Shown here piece after piece: positions 1 through 6,949 of a stretch of DNA of 32,364 nucleotides. Below the pieces are notes generated by a model, which had not been told where the DNA came from, ran no database searches, and worked only from the letters and a program-made list of their open reading frames with translations. The position numbers and the translations under genes were made by a program. Where the stretch lies: positions 1-32,364 of the forward strand of contig NZ_JAFBIQ010000025.1 in NCBI RefSeq assembly GCF_021531315.1, given 5' to 3'. The stretch is from Oscillibacter valericigenes. Its GTDB lineage: Bacteria > Bacillota > Clostridia > Oscillospirales > Oscillospiraceae. The stretch's first letter is position 1. Each line of letters begins with the position of its first letter.

Positions 1-152
1 GCTCCCAGTTTTCCGGCAAAAAATGGTTCGTTATTCCCGACAAAATATGGTTGGGAACTCCCGACGCCAACAACATCACACAACTGAGATAGCTTGAAAA
101 GAGAGAGGTTACGCTCATCGGCCAACTCCATCACCCTTGCTATCGTATCCAT
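1..152 (-). CDS. Partial small protein, possibly XRE-like helix-turn-helix (N-terminus only)
   Basis: An open frame runs leftwards from an ATG at 152 to the window edge, giving about 50 residues beginning MDTIARVMELADERNLSL. A GGCGGGG ribosome-site candidate lies about 7 nt before the ATG. The start resembles small clostridial XRE regulators (a helix with ELADERNLSLFKLSQL), but the region where the recognition helix should follow (GVGSSQPYFVGNNEP) is unusual, so the fold is uncertain. The C-terminus is missing because the window ends. The gene lies downstream of the S24 repressor on the same strand, 69 nt past its stop, so the two may be co-transcribed. Confidence 0.45.
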   Translation of the reverse strand, partial: MDTIARVMELADERNLSLFKLSQLCDVVGVGSSQPYFVGNNEPFFAGKLG

Positions 153-221
153 ATAATCCCCGCCTTTCTACATCCTATCCCGCCATCAATTCTAAAGGAA
201 ATGCAGTTCAATACTCTGTAC

Positions 222-1040
222 TCAAAGAACTCGACCTACGACTTGAAACCGTGAATCGGGCATGATCACCTTGGGCGCGTATGCCTGATTATAGGACAGC
301 ATCACAGGCTGCATGTGCAGGCAACCATAGCTATCGGTGAATGCATCCTTTTGTTGTTCACTTGGCTCCTGCTCACTGTATACCTTCAAGTAGCCATCGC
401 CATCATAGACAAAGATGCCGACCTCTCCAACAGCCAAGGTCTCGCACTCCTCGACCCAGATGATCTGACCGTCATGATAAACAGGCTCCATGCTGTCACC
501 AGAAACCCGCACGCCAAAATCGGCACCTTTCGGAACAGACTTCTCAGGGAAACTAACCATCTCAAAGTTTCCTTCCTCAAGAAACTCGCCGGTACCAGCG
601 GATACCGCAAGATTACTCACAGGCATCTCTATGTACTTGAGAATGCTGACCACCTTTGGCTGCGGCTTATACTTCCCCGACGCAATCAGGTCATCCTTGT
701 ACTCCCTGACTTTTGCCAAGCCTGCATCATTGAGTGCCGGTGTATGACTGCTGCAAAAATAAGAAACATCCACATCCAGATCAAGCGCATGACAGACAGC
801 CACCAGCTGATAGGCGTTTGGTAAAGCACTGCCCTTTGCCCACTTATTGATGCCGCTGGGGGACATCGTTACCCCATACTGCCGCAAAAGTGCGCTGAAA
901 TCGACGAGGCTGAGGCCAGCCTTGCGGCGTGCTTCATCAATGCGGGCCCCAATAACATTTTCTTGACGCTCTGTCTCTGCATTATAGTTTGCGTGATTCG
1001 TTATCGGGAGAGAAAGAATTTTAGCTTTGCTCTTACTCAT
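222..1040 (-). CDS. LexA/CI-like repressor: XRE helix-turn-helix plus S24 self-cleaving peptidase
   Basis: A DNA-binding repressor of 272 residues that should inactivate itself by cleavage on DNA damage. An XRE-type helix-turn-helix spans about residues 28-90. A linker and an S24 peptidase domain follow (about 140-270). The expected cleavage site is Ala148-Gly149 in VSAGTGEF. The catalytic pair is visible as Ser183 (SGDSMEP) and Lys219 (GYLKVY). The ATG at 1040 follows an AAGGCGG ribosome site. It is divergent from a Y-family polymerase, and the shared spacer holds palindromes that could be its operators. Family knowledge says such repressors keep mobile-element genes silent until an SOS signal. 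That it controls this particular operon is inferred from the arrangement. All key residues are intact. Confidence 0.9.
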   Translation of the reverse strand: MSKSKAKILSLPITNHANYNAETERQENVIGARIDEARRKAGLSLVDFSALLRQYGVTMSPSGINKWAKGSALPNAYQLVAVCHALDLDVDVSYFCSSHTPALNDAGLAKVREYKDDLIASGKYKPQPKVVSILKYIEMPVSNLAVSAGTGEFLEEGNFEMVSFPEKSVPKGADFGVRVSGDSMEPVYHDGQIIWVEECETLAVGEVGIFVYDGDGYLKVYSEQEPSEQQKDAFTDSYGCLHMQPVMLSYNQAYAPKVIMPDSRFQVVGRVL

Positions 1041-1071
1041 AATAGCAACCGCCTTTTCTGTTTATGGCTTC

Positions 1072-1100
1072 AGTATATAGTGGAAAAGACTCGCTGTCAA
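1072..1100 (-). promoter_or_regulatory. Sigma-70 type promoter of the S24 repressor
   Basis: On the minus strand, TTGACA (complement of 1095-1100) is followed after exactly 17 nt by TATACT (complement of 1072-1077). This is close to consensus and lies about 35 nt upstream of the repressor start codon. The -35 box is part of the palindrome at 1096-1112. Confidence 0.65.
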
Positions 1101-1112
1101 TAGAAAATTGAC
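1096..1112. promoter_or_regulatory. Palindromic operator candidate between divergent repressor and polymerase genes
   Basis: GTCAAT, 5 nt (AGAAA), ATTGAC: a perfect 6-bp inverted repeat overlapping the -35 box of the repressor promoter. Its position suits autoregulation by the adjacent dimeric repressor. A second imperfect repeat, GATAA-N9-TTATC (1142-1160), lies between the -35 and -10 boxes of the polymerase promoter and could be the other operator. Binding is inferred from position only. Confidence 0.5.
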
Positions 1113-1133
1113 TATTACTCTACAAATGCGACA

Positions 1134-1162
1134 TTGACATAGATAAATAATCTGCTTATCAT
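1134..1162 (+). promoter_or_regulatory. Sigma-70 type promoter of the Y-family polymerase operon
   Basis: TTGACA (1134-1139), 17-nt spacer, TATCAT (1157-1162), about 35 nt before the ATG at 1197. The spacer contains the inverted repeat GATAA-N9-TTATC, which would let a repressor block RNA polymerase. Confidence 0.65.
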
Positions 1163-1196
1163 AAAAGCACACGAGCAAGATAAGAGGTGAAAACAC

Positions 1197-2438
1197 ATGG
1201 ATAACGAGCGTGTCATTCTGCACAGCGACATGAACTCCTTCTACGCATCCGTTGAAATGATGCTTAACCCAGAGCTCAAAGGAAAGCCTGTCGCGGTGTG
1301 CGGATCAACCGAAGAACGTCATGGTATTGTCTTGGCCAAATCAGACTTGGCCAAGAAAGCCGGAGTGAAAACGGGCATGGTGAATTGGGAAGCTCGGCAG
1401 CTTTGCCCAGGACTGGTCGTTGTGCCGCCCCAGTACGATCAGTACCTCAAGTATTCTAAGCTGGCCCGTCAAATTTACCACCGATATACGGATCTTGTTG
1501 AACCGTATGGCATGGATGAGTGCTGGCTTGATGTGACCGGTTCTGGTGTCTGCGGAACGGGCATGGAGATCGCCGAGGCAATCCGGCGGACAACAAAAGA
1601 GGAGCTTGGCCTGACGGTCAGCATCGGTGTGTCATTCAACAAGATTTTTGCCAAACTCGGGTCAGACATGCGAAAGCCGGATGCAATCACCGAAATCAAA
1701 CGGGACAACTTCAAAGAAAAAATCTGGCCTCTTGATGCTGCAGAGCTGCTGTATGTGGGCAAAGCCACAGAAAATAAGCTGGCTCAATACGGAATCCACA
1801 CCATCGGGGATTTGGCAAAGACTTCTCCGGATACACTGCGGCATATGCTGGGGATCAATGGTCTTAAGCTCTGGATGTATGCAAACGGAACGGATACTTC
1901 TCGTGTTATGCATAAGGACTTTGTCAGCCCCGTCAAGTCCATCGGGCACGGAATCACCTGTACTGCTGACCTGCAAACGCCGGAAGATGTGTTTCGCGTT
2001 ATGCTGGAATTGAGCCAGGATGTCGGGCATCGGCTCCGCGTCCATGAGTTGATGGCGTGTGGTGTTCAAGTCTCCATCCGGACAAATGACCTGTATGGCT
2101 CACAGTACCAGTGTAAGCTCCCATTCAGAACGCAGCTCCCCAACGAAATCGCCGGAGCGGGCTTTCATCTTCTTATGGAGCGGTATCGGTGGGATAAACC
2201 AATTCGAGCTGTCACGATTCGCGGTATTGATTTGATATCGCAGAAAGATGCAGAGCAACTCTCCATGTTCGTGAATCATCAGAAACGGGATCGCCGTATT
2301 CTTCTGGAGGACGCTGTCGAGGACATCCGAAGGAGATTTGGCAAACGCGCCATTTCCTATGCCATTCTTATGGGCGACTTAAAGATCCCCGACGACGGCA
2401 GGCAGTTGGTGACCATGCCCGGACTTATGTATCAGTAA
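1197..2438 (+). CDS. Y-family DNA polymerase (DinB/UmuC-like), translesion synthesis
   Basis: A Y-family polymerase of 413 residues, which copies damaged templates. The first catalytic aspartate is Asp11 in HSDMNSFYASVE, the aromatic steric-gate region follows it, and the second acidic pair is Asp107-Glu108 in YGMDECWLDV. The SIGVSFNKIFAKLGSDMRKP segment (142-161) is typical of the palm. Thumb and little-finger domains fill the rest. A probable beta-clamp binding peptide, QLSMF, lies at 354-358. The start has a good ribosome site (AAGAGGTG). It is first in an operon divergent from a self-cleaving repressor, so expression is probably induced by DNA damage. Y-family polymerases are common on clostridial mobile elements. 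It is full length with no visible defects. Confidence 0.93.
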   Translation: MDNERVILHSDMNSFYASVEMMLNPELKGKPVAVCGSTEERHGIVLAKSDLAKKAGVKTGMVNWEARQLCPGLVVVPPQYDQYLKYSKLARQIYHRYTDLVEPYGMDECWLDVTGSGVCGTGMEIAEAIRRTTKEELGLTVSIGVSFNKIFAKLGSDMRKPDAITEIKRDNFKEKIWPLDAAELLYVGKATENKLAQYGIHTIGDLAKTSPDTLRHMLGINGLKLWMYANGTDTSRVMHKDFVSPVKSIGHGITCTADLQTPEDVFRVMLELSQDVGHRLRVHELMACGVQVSIRTNDLYGSQYQCKLPFRTQLPNEIAGAGFHLLMERYRWDKPIRAVTIRGIDLISQKDAEQLSMFVNHQKRDRRILLEDAVEDIRRRFGKRAISYAILMGDLKIPDDGRQLVTMPGLMYQ

Positions 2439-2470
2439 CGACTGTCGACGGAAGGGAGAAACCGTTTGAG

Positions 2471-2728
2471 ATGAAAATGCAATTTCATAAAGCTGTGGTG
2501 AAGGTATTAGTTATCGTAGCCACAGACCGAACCAAGACGCCTGTCTCTCTGACCTTTGAAGATGGGAAGGAATACTCCATCGACCGTGTCTGTAGCAGAC
2601 AGAGAGCCGCAGCAACAAAAGTTGGTGGAACAGGTATCCGTTATACGATTATGATTGGAGGAAAACAGACCTATCTCTTCGAAGACGAAGATCAGTGGTT
2701 TGTTGAAGCAAAGAACCTCCATGTATAG
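2471..2728 (+). CDS. Small conserved-looking protein following the Y-family polymerase
   Basis: An 85-residue protein that I do not recognise as a named family. It begins 32 nt after the polymerase stop with a GAAGGGA ribosome site. It looks mainly beta-strand: alternating hydrophobic stretches (VVKVLVIVATD), then charged turns, then RYTIMIGGKQTYLFEDEDQWFVE at 56-78. No cysteines suggest metal binding (there is one, Cys37), and there is no membrane segment. Position suggests an accessory factor of the polymerase, as the YolD-like proteins are for other UmuC homologues, but I see no clear YolD similarity. The stop lies 5 nt before the next ATG, so it belongs to the same operon. Confidence 0.7.
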   Translation: MKMQFHKAVVKVLVIVATDRTKTPVSLTFEDGKEYSIDRVCSRQRAAATKVGGTGIRYTIMIGGKQTYLFEDEDQWFVEAKNLHV

Positions 2729-2733
2729 GAGAT

Positions 2734-3477
2734 ATGCCATTGAAATATCTATCACGCAATGACCTCGAAACTATCGGCGGGAGAGTCATCGCAGCATATA
2801 AAAGACTACCGGCTATATCTGGCCAAGCGCTGGAACGAGTAGATATCGACTATCTCTGTCAAGAGCTTCTGAGCCTTCGTATCGATTATGCCCGGTTATC
2901 TCTGAACGGCGAAAAAATCGGCCTGACATCTTCTTGCGATATAGGCGTCGAGGTATTCCCTGAAGATCCAAACTCCACGGAAGAGCAGTATTATATGCTT
3001 GATGGAAAAACCATTTTAATTGAAAGTGATCTCATGAAAGAGGGTGCCAATATAGGCCGAAGGAACTATACCGTTTCCCACGAGAGCTGTCACCATATTC
3101 TGAAAATGCTGTTTCCGCACGACTACGGAGCCCAAGCAAGCGGGCGTTCCGTTCACTGTTGTTACAGAAGCAACAGAGGAAATGGAGATTGGGAGGAATG
3201 GCAAGTTGAAACATTGGCTGCCATGATTTTACTTCCAGCCGAATGTGTAGTTCGAAGCATGGAGAGATTCGGTCTTGGAACCCAGATGCGCCTTCTAAAC
3301 CGAGTATTTGCCCCTGCCGATTACAAGAAGTTCGAAGCGATGGCATCATTTATGGGTGCATCTAAAACAGCGTTGTCCATTCGAATGACGCAGCTTGGAC
3401 TTCTGAAAAGAAATGATCTTTCCGACCCCTATAGTTTGGTTCGAGTCGACATGGATGAGGAGGACCGTATACTATGA
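2734..3477 (+). CDS. ImmA/IrrE-type zinc metallopeptidase
   Basis: A 247-residue protein with the HExxH zinc site as HESCH at 116-120 and a likely third ligand at Glu159 in WQVETLAAMILLP, the hallmark of the ImmA/IrrE (peptidase M78) family. These enzymes cleave phage- or element-type repressors; ImmA of ICEBs1 cuts ImmR. The partner here could be the S24 repressor or one of the XRE regulators, which is inference. The region after the active site (about 175-235) resembles the helical tail of the family. The ATG lies only 2 nt after the AGGAG motif, which is tight, so translation may depend on coupling to the preceding stop codon. It overlaps the next gene by 4 nt (ATGA). Confidence 0.88.
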   Translation: MPLKYLSRNDLETIGGRVIAAYKRLPAISGQALERVDIDYLCQELLSLRIDYARLSLNGEKIGLTSSCDIGVEVFPEDPNSTEEQYYMLDGKTILIESDLMKEGANIGRRNYTVSHESCHHILKMLFPHDYGAQASGRSVHCCYRSNRGNGDWEEWQVETLAAMILLPAECVVRSMERFGLGTQMRLLNRVFAPADYKKFEAMASFMGASKTALSIRMTQLGLLKRNDLSDPYSLVRVDMDEEDRIL

Positions 3478-3680
3478 AACCTAACTCGTATGAAATCAAA
3501 GTTGTAAAGCGTTGCCCGAAATGCAACTGGCGCATTTTTGATAAAGTGACTCCCACTTCGGGCATCATTGAGTTGAAGTGTCCCAACTGTCGAAAGATTG
3601 TTGAGATAGACCTGAGTTATCGTACCCCAATCCGCAGGAGAGCTACCTACTATCGAGCATCCTGCCATACTTACACATAA
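3474..3680 (+). CDS. Small zinc-ribbon protein
   Basis: A 68-residue protein with two CxxC knuckles, CPKC (residues 14-17) and CPNC (38-41), which form one zinc ribbon, followed by a basic tail (YRTPIRRRATYYR). It resembles Com-like or other phage zinc fingers, but the exact family is not clear. Its start overlaps the metallopeptidase stop by 4 nt (ATGA), so it is translationally coupled and last in the operon. A nucleic-acid binding role is likely from fold and charge. Confidence 0.7.
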   Translation: MKPNSYEIKVVKRCPKCNWRIFDKVTPTSGIIELKCPNCRKIVEIDLSYRTPIRRRATYYRASCHTYT

Positions 3681-3759
3681 GAGTAAACGACAACAGAATA
3701 AGAAAGCCGATTGCACCGAGCCACGGGTCCTTAGATAAGGAAGTCTATGAGACACCAAA

Positions 3760-3828
3760 TTGCCGGGCATTGAGAAGAAAAGGTTGCTGCAAAGTGTACC
3801 TATCTTCTTGATGCCCGGCTTTTTTGTG
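3760..3828 (+). terminator. Large terminator-like hairpin after the polymerase operon
   Basis: GCCGGGCATTGAGAAG pairs with CTTCTTGATGCCCGGC (two wobble or mismatch positions) across a loop of about 30 nt, followed by six T residues. The form fits an intrinsic terminator for the upstream operon. The loop is long for a simple terminator, so a small structured RNA is an alternative. Confidence 0.6.
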
Positions 3829-3894
3829 CTGTTGCCCCCTAACGGAGGTAACAATGCTGACTGGTTTTTGGGAACCCTATATCGCTCAATATCC

Positions 3895-3948
3895 TTGATC
3901 TCCGATTTTTTGAACCTCACCAAATTCAAAAAATCAAAAGGAGATCAA
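3895..3948 (+). promoter_or_regulatory. Hairpin that buries the ribosome site of the sigma-factor gene
   Basis: TTGATCTCC (3895-3903) pairs perfectly with GGAGATCAA (3940-3948), and inside it GATTTTTTGAA (3904-3914) pairs perfectly with TTCAAAAAATC (3925-3935). A 4-nt A bulge and a 10-nt loop complete it. The 3' arm contains the Shine-Dalgarno sequence GGAGAT of the gene starting at 3953. Twenty base pairs in all make chance unlikely. A translational switch is the natural reading. Confidence 0.65.
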
Positions 3949-3952
3949 AATC

Positions 3953-4399
3953 ATGTCCGAAAAAGTTTATGTTCTCAATGTTTACAATACCATGACCGGC
4001 CAATATGAACTTATCCAAGTAACCAAGGAAGTATTTCAGGCTTACAGGCGAACGAAATGGAATATCGAAGATAGCACGGAACGCTTTTTTAAGCATGAGA
4101 CGCAGATGAGTTCGCTGATTGGCGGAGAAAATGATGGATACGAGCGGTTCCACGAGTTTATAGATTATGACAATACGCCCGAAAATCAAGCCATTGAGGA
4201 GATGGTATTCCAGTCCTTGCATAATGTTCTGGAGCTGCTTCCTCCGAAAGACTACGAGCTGATCTATGAACTTTACTTCAAGAACCACACCGAAAGGGAA
4301 TGCGCACAGAGGCTGGGGATGTCTCAGCAGGCCATCCATGAGCGGAAGAAGCGCATTTTGAAAAAAATCAAAAATAATTTGGACGAGGAGGGTTGTTAA
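3953..4399 (+). CDS. Sigma-70-like factor (region 4 helix-turn-helix)
   Basis: A 148-residue protein whose C-terminal half is a sigma-70 region 4 type helix-turn-helix: LPPKDYELIYELYFKNHTERE at about 95-115, then CAQRLGMSQQAIHERKKRI for the turn and recognition helix. The N-terminal half is acidic and carries no obvious region 2, so it is either a small specialised sigma factor or a sigma-like activator of the kind found on clostridial conjugative elements. The ATG has a good AAGGAGAT ribosome site, but the site is within a long hairpin. No other gene follows for 700 nt; what follows is structured non-coding sequence. It may direct transcription of the recombinase genes downstream, which is inference from order. 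Confidence 0.8.
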   Translation: MSEKVYVLNVYNTMTGQYELIQVTKEVFQAYRRTKWNIEDSTERFFKHETQMSSLIGGENDGYERFHEFIDYDNTPENQAIEEMVFQSLHNVLELLPPKDYELIYELYFKNHTERECAQRLGMSQQAIHERKKRILKKIKNNLDEEGC

Positions 4400-4454
4400 G
4401 ATACCTGTTTTCTCCCGTATACATGCGAGAAGAAAAATCTCTTCTTGTGAACGT

Positions 4455-4765
4455 TGAAAACTGAATATCCGGCGACTGATAACGTCAGTCAGCGGGCCCC
4501 CGACGAAGGGGAGCAGCGATGCGGCGGGTGCGCCAAGACCCACCTGTGCGGAGAACTCCGCATAAAAGACGGCCTACTAAGGTGACCGAGCGGTATCCAC
4601 CCAGCCCAAAGCAGCTTTGGCAAGCTGTCTCGCGATGATACCGTTGACCTGTACTCACTGTCCAGCCACAGACTCAAGCAATGGGGGCAGCTCGGAGAGA
4701 TCCTCGGAGGGGTGAGATTCCCGGAGGGTGGTGCCAGCCACTGGTCAGTTTAGCCGCCCACGATC
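4455..4765 (+). ncRNA. Candidate structured non-coding RNA, family not recognised
   Basis: About 300 nt, GC-rich and without a convincing reading frame, packed with local pairings. Examples: GACTGA-TAACG-TCAGTC near 4475; CCCC-GACGAA-GGGG; TGCGGAG-AA-CTCCGCA near 4550; CGGTATC paired with GATACCG (about 4590-4645), enclosing the hairpin CAGCTT-TGG-CAAGCTG, and extended outward by AGGT/ACCT; GGGTGAGATTCCC near 4720. This density exceeds that of the flanking AT-richer DNA. I cannot assign a named RNA family. The plus strand is assumed from the flanking genes and from the terminator at 4814-4880. The ends are approximate. Confidence 0.5.
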
Positions 4766-4813
4766 CGGGGAGTAGTGTCGAATAGGATCATTAGAAAGTA
4801 AGAACACAAATAC

Positions 4814-4880
4814 GGCGGGAGCCGAGCCATACCATGGGAATGCAATATTCTTCCAACCACTGGACGGCTCCCGCCTTTTT
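4814..4880 (+). terminator. Strong intrinsic terminator after the candidate ncRNA
   Basis: GGCGGGAGCCG (4814-4824) pairs perfectly with CGGCTCCCGCC (4865-4875), followed by five T residues. About 40 nt between the arms can fold further (TGGGAAT with ATTCTTCCA). This would end a transcript coming from the sigma-factor gene or the ncRNA. Confidence 0.7.
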
Positions 4881-5003
4881 GATGGTAGAAATGTGCGGAT
4901 AAGTCTTGTCCTTAGATTTCTATCATCTATATTTTTGAAAAGTGACAACAACTGCGACATAATTATATTGAAAAGTTGCTCTTTGCAATGCGTACTACAT
5001 GGA

Positions 5004-5059
5004 GCAGCGAAACGACAAAGGCAGTGGACTATACCGTAGTCCGCTGTCTTTTTCGCTGC
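5004..5059 (+). promoter_or_regulatory. Nested leader hairpin before the SHOCT-like gene
   Basis: An outer stem GCAGCGAA/TTCGCTGC (5004-5011 with 5052-5059) encloses a long inner stem AAAGGCAGTGGACTA/TAGTCCGCTGTCTTT (5017-5031 with 5037-5051; two wobbles). The inner hairpin ends in a T run, so it could work as a terminator or attenuator about 40 nt ahead of the ATG at 5098. Confidence 0.5.
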
Positions 5060-5097
5060 CATAGATACAAAACCAACTACATCAAGGAGGTAACACC

Positions 5098-5256
5098 ATG
5101 CTGTCAAACAAGAACACCAAAAACGCCAATTTCCTTTTTATTGCTGATATGCTGAAGGATCTCCTTGCGCAGGAGTTGATCACAGAAAAGGAATATGCCA
5201 GGGCGAAAAAGTATTATATGAAGCTTACCGGTGCAGATATCGTATTAGCCCGCTGA
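5098..5256 (+). CDS. Small SHOCT-like protein ahead of the recombinases
   Basis: A 52-residue open frame beginning MLSNKNTKNANFLFIADMLK with an AAGGAGGT ribosome site 7 nt upstream. Residues 17-40 (IADMLKDLLAQELITEKEYARAKKYY) match the short helical SHOCT pattern, in which a helix, then GxITEEEFxxxKxxLL, forms an oligomerisation module. Small proteins of this kind often precede serine recombinase genes on clostridial elements; that statement is from general knowledge of such loci. The function is unknown: an excision partner or directionality factor is one possibility. It lies 142 nt before the first recombinase, and two palindromes lie between them. Confidence 0.7.
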   Translation: MLSNKNTKNANFLFIADMLKDLLAQELITEKEYARAKKYYMKLTGADIVLAR

Positions 5257-5345
5257 AAATTGTGTATAAGGTCAATTTTGCGCTGTTCCAATTGTTTTGG
5301 TAGCTATTCAGAATAGTTATCAGTATAATGTGGTTTGCCAAAAGT

Positions 5346-5372
5346 GGTTGGTATCATATTATGATACCAACC
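5346..5372. promoter_or_regulatory. 27-bp perfect palindrome upstream of the first recombinase
   Basis: GGTTGGTATCATA (5346-5358), a central T, then TATGATACCAACC (5360-5372): 13 bp per arm with no mismatch. It ends 26 nt before the recombinase ATG. A second, imperfect palindrome AGCTATTC-A-GAATAGTT lies at 5302-5318. The DNA form suits an operator for a dimeric regulator or the recombinase itself; the RNA form would be a hairpin in the leader. Confidence 0.6.
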
Positions 5373-5398
5373 AAAAAACGAGAGAGGAGGACACCGAA

Positions 5399-6940
5399 AT
5401 GCCTGAAGTACGGCTCATCACCCCGATCACAAGACAGAACACGAAGAAGATGCAGGTTGCAGCTTACTGCCGAGTGTCTTCCAACTCCGCTGATCAGCTC
5501 AACTCCTATGCCGCACAGATCCGAGCATACAAAAAATGCATCGGAGCACGCGACGATTGGGAACTGGTGGACATCTTCGCCGATGAAGGGCTCACTGGAA
5601 TGAAGAGCGAAACCCGTGATGAATTTCAGCGGATGATCCGCATGTGTGAGCTCAAGCAAATTGACCTCATCATCACGAAATCCATCTCCCGTTTCGCTCG
5701 AAACACAAAAGACGCTCTGGCCTATGTAAGAAAGCTCAAGTTGCTGGGTGTGGGCGTTCAGTTTGAAAAGGAAGGCATCTCGACGCTGTCTATGGGCGAC
5801 GAGATGCTTCTTAATACCTTCTCTGCTCTGGCGCAGGAGGAATCGCAGTCCATCTCTATGAACCAGCGCCTCTCAATCGTCAAACGCATGGAACTTGGCG
5901 AGTATGTGGACAGCAACGCCCCTTACGGATACCGGTTGGTCGACAAGGCATTGGCTGTGTACGAGCCGGAAGCTGCTGTTGTGCGGGACATTTTTGACCT
6001 GTATTTGCGGGGTTTCTCCATCAGTGAGATTGGCAGAGAATTGAAGAGTCGCAATATTCCTACCAAGGCCGGCAAGGAGAGCTGGCATCCGTACCGAATA
6101 GCCTATATGCTGAAAAATGAACGGTATATCGGCGATAGTTTCTATCAAAAAACTTACCGTGAAACAACGGTCCCATTCAACCAGCATATCAACCGCGGAC
6201 AGGAAGATCGCTTCTATGCCAAAGGAACACATCCCGGTATCATTGACAAGGATGTGTTCAATGCTGTTCAGCAGCTTATCCAAAAACGCAAGGAGACTTT
6301 CTCCAGAACAACTACCCAAAATATCTATCCGCTTACAAGCCGCATTCAGTGTTCTGAGTGCGGCTCTTTCTATCGGCGAAGGAGTGTGTCGGGTACTGTG
6401 AAGTGGGTATGCGCCCTTCACAAAGATGACAGCACAGCTTGCGATTCTCACTATTATAGCGAAGAACGGATCTATGACGGCTTTATCACCATGGTGAACA
6501 AGCTGCGGTTCTCTGAAGATAACATCCTCGGCCAAGTCATCAGCCGGCTAGAGATGACGCTGGCAGCTATGAAGCGGAACAATCTGGTTGCGCGCGATTT
6601 AAGCAATAGTATTGCCGAGTTGAATGCGAAACTGCTCATGCTCGAACAGCTCCGATCCAAGGGATACCTCGCCCCTGAAGTTTATCAGGCACAAGCCAAT
6701 GAGATCGGTGCAGAGCTGGCAAGGCTCAAGGATGTCAGGCAGGAAAAGTTTAATTCAAAGGCTGCCTCCATGCTCGAGGAAGTCAAGAAATTTAAAATGC
6801 TCATCTTCGAACTGGAAGAACCCCTTGAGGCATTCGATGAGAAACTCTTCCTGGAAATCGTGAAGTCCATCCAAATCAATAAAGAGGATGAAATGTCCGT
6901 AGAATTCCTTGGCGGACTTCGATTCAGGGAACGCATATAG
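5399..6940 (+). CDS. Large serine recombinase 1 of the triple cassette
   Basis: A site-specific serine recombinase of 513 residues. The catalytic resolvase domain spans about 18-165, with nucleophile Ser27 in YCRVSS and the arginine-rich motif SRFARNT at 97-103. A recombinase domain follows (about 175-280), then a zinc ribbon with Cys318, Cys321, Cys338 and Cys348, and a coiled coil (about 395-470). This is the layout of TnpX- and phiC31-type integrases. The start at 5399 follows AGAGGAGG; an in-frame ATG further upstream (5297) lies before the palindrome and is less likely. It should integrate or excise the element through a covalent Ser-DNA intermediate. The next recombinase starts 9 nt after its stop. 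All catalytic residues are present. Confidence 0.92.
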   Translation: MPEVRLITPITRQNTKKMQVAAYCRVSSNSADQLNSYAAQIRAYKKCIGARDDWELVDIFADEGLTGMKSETRDEFQRMIRMCELKQIDLIITKSISRFARNTKDALAYVRKLKLLGVGVQFEKEGISTLSMGDEMLLNTFSALAQEESQSISMNQRLSIVKRMELGEYVDSNAPYGYRLVDKALAVYEPEAAVVRDIFDLYLRGFSISEIGRELKSRNIPTKAGKESWHPYRIAYMLKNERYIGDSFYQKTYRETTVPFNQHINRGQEDRFYAKGTHPGIIDKDVFNAVQQLIQKRKETFSRTTTQNIYPLTSRIQCSECGSFYRRRSVSGTVKWVCALHKDDSTACDSHYYSEERIYDGFITMVNKLRFSEDNILGQVISRLEMTLAAMKRNNLVARDLSNSIAELNAKLLMLEQLRSKGYLAPEVYQAQANEIGAELARLKDVRQEKFNSKAASMLEEVKKFKMLIFELEEPLEAFDEKLFLEIVKSIQINKEDEMSVEFLGGLRFRERI

Positions 6941-6949
6941 GAGGCAGTC

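Noticed and set aside
11-65. Imperfect repeats of TTCCGGCAAAAAATGGTT-like units with a 24-bp period, considered as iterons or a recombinase site
   Set aside because: They lie inside the partial minus-strand frame as a multiple of three and encode the similar peptides QPYFVGNN and EPFFAGK, so a coding repeat explains them; the window edge prevents more.
3760-4008. An 82-residue plus-strand frame over the terminator hairpin and the sigma-gene start
   Set aside because: It begins inside a hairpin and runs out of frame into the sigma-factor gene; there is no ribosome site.
3926-4543. A 205-residue minus-strand frame opposite the sigma-like gene
   Set aside because: It is antisense to a gene with a clear helix-turn-helix and extends into the structured RNA region; no start signal.
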